DNA from: JAVHQB01 sp049299915
Lineage (GTDB): Bacteria; Patescibacteriota; Minisyncoccia; UBA6257; JAVHQB01
Direction: 5' to 3'
Length of the DNA: 10,527 nucleotides
Assembly (NCBI GenBank): GCA_049299915.1
Contig: JBAQYG010000032.1
Span: 1-10,527 of the forward strand
Part shown: positions 5,703 through 10,527 of the stretch, piece by piece
Layout: each line of letters opens with the position of its first letter
Position numbering within the stretch: the stretch's first letter is position 1
Made by a program: the position numbers and the translations under genes
The notes under the pieces: generated by a model
Databases searched by the model: none
The model's input: only the letters and a program-made list of their open reading frames with translations
What the model was told of the DNA's origin: nothing

Positions 5703-6968
5703 TTAAATTTTTTCTCGCGGTTTAAAGTATTTTTTACCACGCAATTTCTCTGGTAAATCTTTTTCACCTTGATTAGTAACATGTCCCTCGTACTCATGAG
5801 GATATTGATACCCTTTATTATAGCCTAAATTCTTCATTAACTTGGTAACTGCATTTCTTAAATGTAGGGGTACTGGTAAATTACCAAACCCCTCTACATC
5901 TTTGAGAGCAGCTTCTACAGCCATATAAGAAGCGTTATCTTTCTTGGCTGAAGCTAAATAAGTAACTCCATGGGCCAGAATTATTCGGGCTTCTGGAAGA
6001 CCAACATATTCCACTGCTTGAGCCACATTATTAGCCACGACAATAGCATTTTCGTCCATATGGTCTATATCTTCACAAGCAAAGATAATCATCCTTCTGG
6101 CTATAAAACGAATATCTTCCCCGGCTGCGAGCATGCGTGCTAACCAATAAATGGCGGCATCCGGGCTACTATCACGCATGGATTTTATGAAAGCAGAAAT
6201 AATATCATAATGGGCATCTCCTTTTTTATCGTAACGGATTATTTGTTTAGGTAAGCTTGTCTTTAAAAGTTCATTATCAATAATTAATTTTTCTTTGCTT
6301 AAGGTACCGTAATTGGTAACTATGAATTCTAAAAGATTTAAAGCATTTCTGGCATCTCCATCAGCAAAGATAACTAAGTTTTTGAGAGCAGCTTCTTTTA
6401 TAGCTACATTGTATTTTCCCAACCCTCTCTCCTTGTCTTTCAATGCATTTCTAATAATCTTAGCCATCGCTAGTCCATCCAAGGGTTTTAAGGGCACAAC
6501 TATAGAACGTGATTGCAGAGGGGTAATAATATCAAAAGAAGGATTTTCGGTAGTAGCGCCAACTAAAATAATCGAACCGTCTTCGACATAGGGTAAAAAT
6601 ACATCTTGCTGTCCTTTATTGAAACGATGAATTTCGTCAACAAACAAAATTGTTTTTTGACTGTTGAAACGATAACGTTTTTTAGCTAATTCTACTATCT
6701 CCCTGACATCAGCCACTCCTTGAGCCACTGGTAAGAAATCTTGGAAATAACTTTTAGTTTTATTAGCTATAATTTTAGCTAAAGTAGTTTTACCGCATCC
6801 TGGTGGACCCCACAGAATAACTGATTGTAAAGTATCACTTTCTATGGATTTCCTAAGGAGAGTGTTTTCTCCTACTACTTCTTCTTGACCAATAAATTCT
6901 TTAAAATCACGAGGACGCATTCTCTCGGCTAGTGGCATCGCTTCATTAATTATAGACTCGTGAGACAT
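5703..6968 (-). CDS. rarA: RarA/MgsA-family AAA+ ATPase (replication-associated recombination protein A)
   Basis: RarA (MgsA, homologue of eukaryotic WRNIP1) is a clamp-loader-like AAA+ ATPase that acts at stalled replication forks. The N-terminal PLAERMRPRDFKEFIGQEE (12-30) is the typical entry block. Walker A is GPPGCGKTT (54-62), Walker B is ILFVDEIHRF (107-116, D111/E112), sensor 1 is GATTENPS (137-144), and the SRS motif at 153-155 carries the probable arginine finger. The C-terminal half has the MgsA-type tetramerisation blocks, including the IKSMRDSSPDAAIYWLARML stretch and VTNQGEKDLPEKLRGKKYF near the end. At 421 residues it is close to the normal length (about 430-450). It starts 3 nt after the dnaJ stop and lies 12 nt before rmuC, so it is an internal gene of the unit starting near 8823. 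RuvB was considered, but the C-terminal blocks and Walker context fit RarA. Confidence 0.95.
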   Translation of the reverse strand: MSHESIINEAMPLAERMRPRDFKEFIGQEEVVGENTLLRKSIESDTLQSVILWGPPGCGKTTLAKIIANKTKSYFQDFLPVAQGVADVREIVELAKKRYRFNSQKTILFVDEIHRFNKGQQDVFLPYVEDGSIILVGATTENPSFDIITPLQSRSIVVPLKPLDGLAMAKIIRNALKDKERGLGKYNVAIKEAALKNLVIFADGDARNALNLLEFIVTNYGTLSKEKLIIDNELLKTSLPKQIIRYDKKGDAHYDIISAFIKSMRDSSPDAAIYWLARMLAAGEDIRFIARRMIIFACEDIDHMDENAIVVANNVAQAVEYVGLPEARIILAHGVTYLASAKKDNASYMAVEAALKDVEGFGNLPVPLHLRNAVTKLMKNLGYNKGYQYPHEYEGHVTNQGEKDLPEKLRGKKYFKPREKI

Positions 6969-6971
6969 ATA

Positions 6972-7637
6972 TTAATCGAGCGGAGTAATTTTAATTTTAA
7001 AGCGTTTTACTTTCTTAACTTTCCCCCTGCCTCTACAGGTATGGCAAATCCTCTCGGCCACTTTGCCAGTGCCTCCACAATTTTCACAGGCCATACTAAT
7101 AGAACCAAAGAGGGGTACTTTTATTTTTTGAGAGCCACTTCCTTTACATACCGGACAAGTTTTAAAACCATATCCCGGCTCAGCTCCTGAACCATGACAA
7201 GTGGGACAGGTAATGATATCTTCGTATGCCATCTCCTTGTCCATCCCCTTATTAACATCATTGGGAGTGATTTCTATATTCAAACGGCCCTCCTCTTCTC
7301 TTTGGCGGTTATTAAAAGAAGAACCGAAGTTGCCAAACTGGCTAAAATCAAAACCGAAGTCAGAGAAATTATTGAAGCCTGAAAATCCATTAGTCTCGCC
7401 TCCCGAATAATTATTGAAACCATTAAAATCAAAACCCCCTTTACGCATTGCATCATACTGGGCTCTTTTTTTAGGGTCATTTAAGTTCTGATAGGCTTCG
7501 TTGATTTCTTTAAACTTGTCTTCGTTGCCACCAGGACGATCGGGATGGTGTTTGTAAGCTAATTGGTGAAAAGCGCGTTTTATTTCTTCCTGACTAGCGT
7601 TTTCTTTTATGCCTAATGTCTTATAATAATCTTGCAT
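6972..7637 (-). CDS. dnaJ: Truncated-type DnaJ: J domain, G/F region and zinc finger, lacking the C-terminal substrate-binding domains
   Basis: J-proteins stimulate the ATPase of DnaK and deliver substrates. Residues 1-66 form the J domain, with the essential HPD at 31-33 and the DPKKRAQYD helix IV block (54-62). Residues about 67-109 are rich in Gly, Phe and Asn (G/F region). Residues 119-143 match the start of C-terminal domain I. All four zinc-binding repeats are present: CPTCHGSG (144-151), CPVCKGSG (161-168), CENCGGTG (184-191) and CHTCRGRG (198-205). The protein then stops after KIKITPLD at 221 residues, whereas full DnaJ has about 370. The rest of domain I, all of domain II and the dimerisation helix are absent. 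The rarA start lies 3 nt downstream, so no remnant is left for a frameshift to explain. It starts 2 nt after the upstream membrane-protein gene. A full-length DnaJ may exist elsewhere in the genome. Confidence 0.93.
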   Translation of the reverse strand: MQDYYKTLGIKENASQEEIKRAFHQLAYKHHPDRPGGNEDKFKEINEAYQNLNDPKKRAQYDAMRKGGFDFNGFNNYSGGETNGFSGFNNFSDFGFDFSQFGNFGSSFNNRQREEEGRLNIEITPNDVNKGMDKEMAYEDIITCPTCHGSGAEPGYGFKTCPVCKGSGSQKIKVPLFGSISMACENCGGTGKVAERICHTCRGRGKVKKVKRFKIKITPLD

Positions 7638-7639
7638 AA

Positions 7640-8782
7640 CTATTCTTCATTCAAGGATAATGTTTTATGGGGTATATTAACTGTTTTAAATTGAAGGAAT
7701 TTAATACCTACGAGAATTTTTAATAATAGATAACTGATAATATTAACAAAGAAGTAAAGAACTGAGACAAATAAATTTAAGAGTTGCCAAAGAGATAATA
7801 TTATTACAGCCACCAGAATTGAAGTTATCACTGGTCCCCAGGTAGAAGACTTTGTGGTGATATAGTTTTTAATAAGACCGAAAATAGTTTCTTTGCCAGT
7901 GATAGGAATACCTAGCATTTGAGAAAATTTTTCTCTAGTACTTACTAAAAGAATATTTTTTTGTCTAGCAATTTCTTGATTGGCAATGGCTGACAAGTTT
8001 TGGTTTATGGGTAAAGTAGTTTTAGTTTTGGAAGAATCACTTGGTTTTGTCGTAGTCACTAAAGAAGTAGAAGTATCTAATTGACTGTTTATAATTCCGG
8101 AGAGCAAATCATCTACGCTGCCTTCTAAATTAATTTGAGGTAAGATATGTTTAAACTGAGAAGCTACTGATTGGGTAAAACTTTTTTCTAGATTAACTGA
8201 TTGTTTAATCGAGCCAGTTTTTACCATCCAAAAACCAAAAACACTTAAGAGGCACAGATAGGCATAAATAAAATACCTAAGACCGCTACCACCTATCTGC
8301 CACCAACTGAAGTCTACTCCATTTTCGGCCGTCATCTTCATTTTCCCTATACCTATTAAACAAAGTCCTAGAAAGGCAAAGGGTAGGATTAATAATTGCC
8401 AATAATTGATTCCACTCGCAGCTAATTTTACTAAAGGAAGAATCGCAAACAGAATACTTGAGCAAATAATAGCGGCAATGTAACCAGGCTTGAGGATAAA
8501 AAAGAAAATGGGTACGAGGGCTAGGATAAAAAATAGACACAAAGGGGCTATCCAAAAACTAAATTGTAAACCTAAGATTGCTTTACCGGCTAGGGCACTA
8601 TAAGCTGATATTCCCAAGAGGATTGTGAACAAAATAATTGTTAAGACCGCCAGACTCTGACGATAGAACAATCGTCTATCGCTGTAGGCCATCCGGTAAA
8701 CTTTATAAAAATCATTTTGTTGTTTAAGAACTATTTTGGGTCTAAAAATCTTTTTAAGGACCTCAAATGGGTCTTTGGCCAT
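7640..8782 (-). CDS. Multi-pass membrane protein of unknown function, between dnaK and dnaJ
   Basis: I do not recognise this family. The 380-residue protein begins with a basic, probably cytoplasmic segment (residues 1-40, many Lys and Arg). It then has about five hydrophobic helices near 43-63, 74-97, 100-121, 127-147 and 168-187. A polar region of about 125 residues (188-312) follows, with a Thr/Ser/Lys linker at 237-256 and several amphipathic-looking stretches. By the positive-inside rule it is probably extracytoplasmic. One or two further hydrophobic segments (about 315-337 and 340-362) and a short polar tail complete it. No catalytic motif, signal-peptidase site or cysteine pattern is evident. 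It is the first gene of the unit that continues 2 nt later into dnaJ, then rarA and rmuC, which suggests co-expression with the J-protein. Codon and base composition look like the neighbours, and the ATG is followed by a sensible N-terminus. The leader is AT-rich with no Shine-Dalgarno motif. Confidence 0.85.
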   Translation of the reverse strand: MAKDPFEVLKKIFRPKIVLKQQNDFYKVYRMAYSDRRLFYRQSLAVLTIILFTILLGISAYSALAGKAILGLQFSFWIAPLCLFFILALVPIFFFILKPGYIAAIICSSILFAILPLVKLAASGINYWQLLILPFAFLGLCLIGIGKMKMTAENGVDFSWWQIGGSGLRYFIYAYLCLLSVFGFWMVKTGSIKQSVNLEKSFTQSVASQFKHILPQINLEGSVDDLLSGIINSQLDTSTSLVTTTKPSDSSKTKTTLPINQNLSAIANQEIARQKNILLVSTREKFSQMLGIPITGKETIFGLIKNYITTKSSTWGPVITSILVAVIILSLWQLLNLFVSVLYFFVNIISYLLLKILVGIKFLQFKTVNIPHKTLSLNEE

Positions 8783-8829
8783 ACAATATAAATTAAAATT
8801 TTAAAGTTTAATAAGGTATAGAATATTGT

Positions 8830-8859
8830 ATTATAGCCAATTAAAGGGGTAGATGTAAA
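8830..8859 (-). promoter_or_regulatory. Promoter for the membrane protein-dnaJ-rarA-rmuC unit
   Basis: On the minus strand TTTACA (plus 8854-8859, five of six consensus matches) and a perfect TATAAT (plus 8830-8835) are separated by 18 nt. Transcription would start near 8823, giving a leader of about 41 nt before the ATG at 8782. The -35 lies in the inner stem of the hairpin that follows dnaK, so promoter and hairpin share bases. Confidence 0.55.
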
Positions 8860-8879
8860 ATTACAAATACCCCTTTAAT
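8840..8879 (-). terminator. Long imperfect hairpin after dnaK (probable terminator, possibly an operator)
   Basis: Outer arms at 8840-8851 and 8868-8879 pair perfectly over 12 bp with the core GGGG/CCCC. After a 2x2 mismatch, a further 4-5 bp (8854-8858 with 8861-8865) close a very small AT loop. It begins 4 nt after the dnaK stop codon (8884-8886), the right place for a terminator. On the minus strand the GC core is followed by TTTAATT, a weak U-tract, so termination may be partial. The same palindrome covers the -35 of the next promoter, so a role as a regulator-binding site is an alternative. Confidence 0.6.
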
Positions 8880-8883
8880 ATTT

Positions 8884-10527
8884 TTATGCTTTTGTTTCTT
8901 CGGCCGCTGGTTCAGAATCTTCTTTTTTAGTCTCCCCTTCTGAAGTTTTTCCTTCTTCAGTCTTAGGAGCTTCTTTCTGTTGATACATGGCTTTGCCTAT
9001 TTCCTGAAGAGTGGTGCTCAAATCTTCACTGGCCAACTTAATTTCTTCTAGATTATTTTGACCAGATACTTCTTTAAGATGTTTAATCTTACTGTCTAAT
9101 TTTTCTTTTAAATCTGAAGTAATCTTATCACCAGCATCTTTAATAGCACCCTCGGCTGTATAAACTAAATTATTAGCTTGATTCTGAGCTTCTATAAGAT
9201 CTTTTTTCTTCTTATCTTCTTCGGCAAATTTCTCTGCATCCTGTTTCATTTTTTCAATATCTTCTTTAGAAAGTCCCGTAGACCCTTCTATTCGAACTGA
9301 CTGGCTCTTGCTGGTAGCTTTATCTATAGCCGTTACATTTAAAATACCATTGGAATCAATATCAAAGGTAACTTCTACCTGAGGTACTCCTCTAGGAGCT
9401 GGCATGATACCATCCAGAATAAATTTTCCTAAGGTTTTATTATCTGTAGCCATTGGTCTTTCACCTTGCACGATATGAATTTCTACTGAGGGTTGATTGT
9501 TTTCAGCTGTAGAAAAAATCTGAGCATGTTTGTAAGGAATATAAGTATTTTTGGGTACCATGGGCGTAGCTACTCCACCCATTGTTTCTATAGAAAGAGT
9601 GAGGGGCGTAATATCGATAAGTAATATCCCCTGACTATTACCGTTGGAATTGCCAGCTACTATAGCCGCTCCCATGGAAACAACTTCATCGGGATTAATG
9701 TCTTTCTTTGGATCTTTACCAGTTAGATCTTTTATTCTTTGTTGAATCATAGGAATACGGGTAGTTCCTCCGACTAGAATTACATCATCAATATCCTTAA
9801 GACTTAAACTGGCTGATTCTAGGGTTCCCTTTAATCTTTCAATGGAACGATCAACAAGATCACGAGTTAATTCTTCGAATTTCGCTCGAGTAATTTTCAT
9901 TACCAAATGCTTAGGGGTATTGGCACTATCAGAAGCAATGAAGGGTAAATTGATTTCACTTTCTTGAGAGGTTGATAATTCTCTTTTTGCTTTTTCGGAA
10001 GCCTCCTTAATTCTTTGAAGAGCCAAGGGATCTTTAGAGAGGTCTATGCTATTTTCTTTTTTAAACTCAGTAATGACCCAATCAATAATTCTTTGATCAA
10101 AATCATCTCCGCCTAAATGGCTATCGCCACCAGTAGACAAGACCGTTACTTCTTCGCCTCCCTTACTGACTCCGCTTTCATCTTTTAAATCGTTCATGAC
10201 TTCAATGACGGAAACATCTAAAGTTCCACCACCAAAATCATAAATAACTAATTTGCTATTACTTTTCTTATTAAATCCATAGGCCAAAGCGGCAGCTGTT
10301 GGCTCATTTAAGATTCTGGTGACTTTTAAACCAGCTATTTCTCCAGCATTTTTAGTAGCCTGACGTTCAGAGTCATCAAAATAAGCTGGTACGGTAATAA
10401 CGGCTTCGTTTACTGGTTCACCGAAATACTTTTCGGCATCAGCTTTAATTTTCTGCAGTATCATGGCTGAAATTTCTTCTGGCTTATACCATTTGTCTGC
10501 CATTTTAATTTCTACACCACCATTTTC
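8884..10527 (-). CDS. dnaK: Molecular chaperone DnaK (Hsp70), 5' part beyond the window
   Basis: The frame is open to the right edge, giving 547 residues of this protein. By alignment in mind with E. coli DnaK, roughly the first 95-100 residues are missing. The methionine at 10503 (MADKWYKPEE) is internal: upstream codons continue in frame, and the sequence enters mid-domain. Nucleotide-binding-domain motifs in order are AVITVPAYFDD, ILNEPTAAALAYG, VIYDFGGGTLDVS, GGDSHLGGDDFD and ILVGGTTRIP. The hydrophobic interdomain linker ILLIDITPL follows, then the substrate-binding domain with DSNGILNVTAIDKAT and a helical lid. The C-terminal tail is acidic, Glu/Lys-rich and disordered-looking, ending EETKA. 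DnaK binds exposed hydrophobic peptides in an ATP cycle run by DnaJ and GrpE. A shortened dnaJ lies downstream across one gene. grpE is not in the window, and promoter control of dnaK cannot be seen. Confidence 0.98.
   Translation of the reverse strand, partial: ENGGVEIKMADKWYKPEEISAMILQKIKADAEKYFGEPVNEAVITVPAYFDDSERQATKNAGEIAGLKVTRILNEPTAAALAYGFNKKSNSKLVIYDFGGGTLDVSVIEVMNDLKDESGVSKGGEEVTVLSTGGDSHLGGDDFDQRIIDWVITEFKKENSIDLSKDPLALQRIKEASEKAKRELSTSQESEINLPFIASDSANTPKHLVMKITRAKFEELTRDLVDRSIERLKGTLESASLSLKDIDDVILVGGTTRIPMIQQRIKDLTGKDPKKDINPDEVVSMGAAIVAGNSNGNSQGILLIDITPLTLSIETMGGVATPMVPKNTYIPYKHAQIFSTAENNQPSVEIHIVQGERPMATDNKTLGKFILDGIMPAPRGVPQVEVTFDIDSNGILNVTAIDKATSKSQSVRIEGSTGLSKEDIEKMKQDAEKFAEEDKKKKDLIEAQNQANNLVYTAEGAIKDAGDKITSDLKEKLDSKIKHLKEVSGQNNLEEIKLASEDLSTTLQEIGKAMYQQKEAPKTEEGKTSEGETKKEDSEPAAEETKA

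Noticed and set aside
6960..6975. Frameshift explaining the short DnaJ
   Set aside because: rarA starts 3 nt after the stop with a normal N-terminus, and no DnaJ C-terminal sequence is seen in any frame after the stop.
10501..10503. ATG at 10503 as the start of dnaK
   Set aside because: The frame continues upstream to the window edge, and the ATG falls about 100 residues into the Hsp70 ATPase domain, so it is an internal methionine.
1..10527. UGA recoding as in some CPR lineages (Gracilibacteria/Absconditabacteria)
   Set aside because: All recognised genes reach family-typical ends at TAA or TAG with no internal TGA, and the genes are full length under the standard code apart from DnaJ, which ends at TAA.
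1..10527. Mobile elements, CRISPR arrays, toxin-antitoxin or phage genes
   Set aside because: No transposase motifs, terminal inverted repeats, regular direct repeats or small toxin-like gene pairs were seen. The tRNA 3' end is not flanked by an integrase gene or an evident attachment repeat within the window.

Overview
The window (10,527 bases, AT-rich) looks like a chromosomal segment from a small-genome bacterium, most likely a Candidate Phyla Radiation / Patescibacteria member of the Parcubacteria type. This placement is inference. It rests on the flavour of the GroEL, DnaK and LemA/HtpX proteins, on a Cys-rich CPDGSYVGRTGPKC-type extracytoplasmic motif that I associate with Parcubacteria, on very short intergenic gaps, and on the near absence of Shine-Dalgarno motifs. 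All complete reading frames end at TAA or TAG and contain no internal TGA, so nothing points to UGA recoding.

Layout. Positions 1-787 (minus) hold the 5' part of a TspO/MBR-family membrane protein carrying an unusual extracytoplasmic C-terminal extension; it runs off the left edge. Positions 788-903 are a divergent promoter region serving this gene and a plus-strand tRNA-Ser(GGA) at 904-989. A short hairpin at 1001-1016 appears to terminate transcription from both sides. Everything to its right is on the minus strand, so it reads from high to low coordinates: dnaK (3' part, 8884 to the right edge), an unrecognised multi-pass membrane protein (7640-8782), a C-terminally shortened dnaJ (6972-7637), rarA (5703-6968), rmuC (4635-5690), groES (4244-4537), groEL (2580-4214), lemA (1971-2516) and htpX (1035-1958).

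Transcription appears to be organised as four blocks. dnaK ends at a long imperfect hairpin. A promoter whose -35 lies inside that hairpin starts the tightly packed unit membrane protein-dnaJ-rarA-rmuC (gaps of 2, 3 and 12 nt). groES-groEL has a near-perfect housekeeping promoter followed by a CIRCE-like HrcA operator with symmetric changes from the textbook consensus. lemA-htpX has its own promoter directly after the groEL stop.

Functionally this is a protein-quality-control cluster: Hsp70 and its J-protein, the Hsp60/Hsp10 chaperonin, and the HtpX membrane protease with its usual neighbour LemA. Two DNA-maintenance genes (rarA, rmuC) sit inside it. The least ordinary elements are the TspO fusion, the truncated DnaJ with a complete zinc-finger region, the unknown membrane protein between dnaK and dnaJ, and the variant CIRCE. 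I see no mobile element, CRISPR array or phage gene, and no clear evidence of a wholly new multi-gene system.
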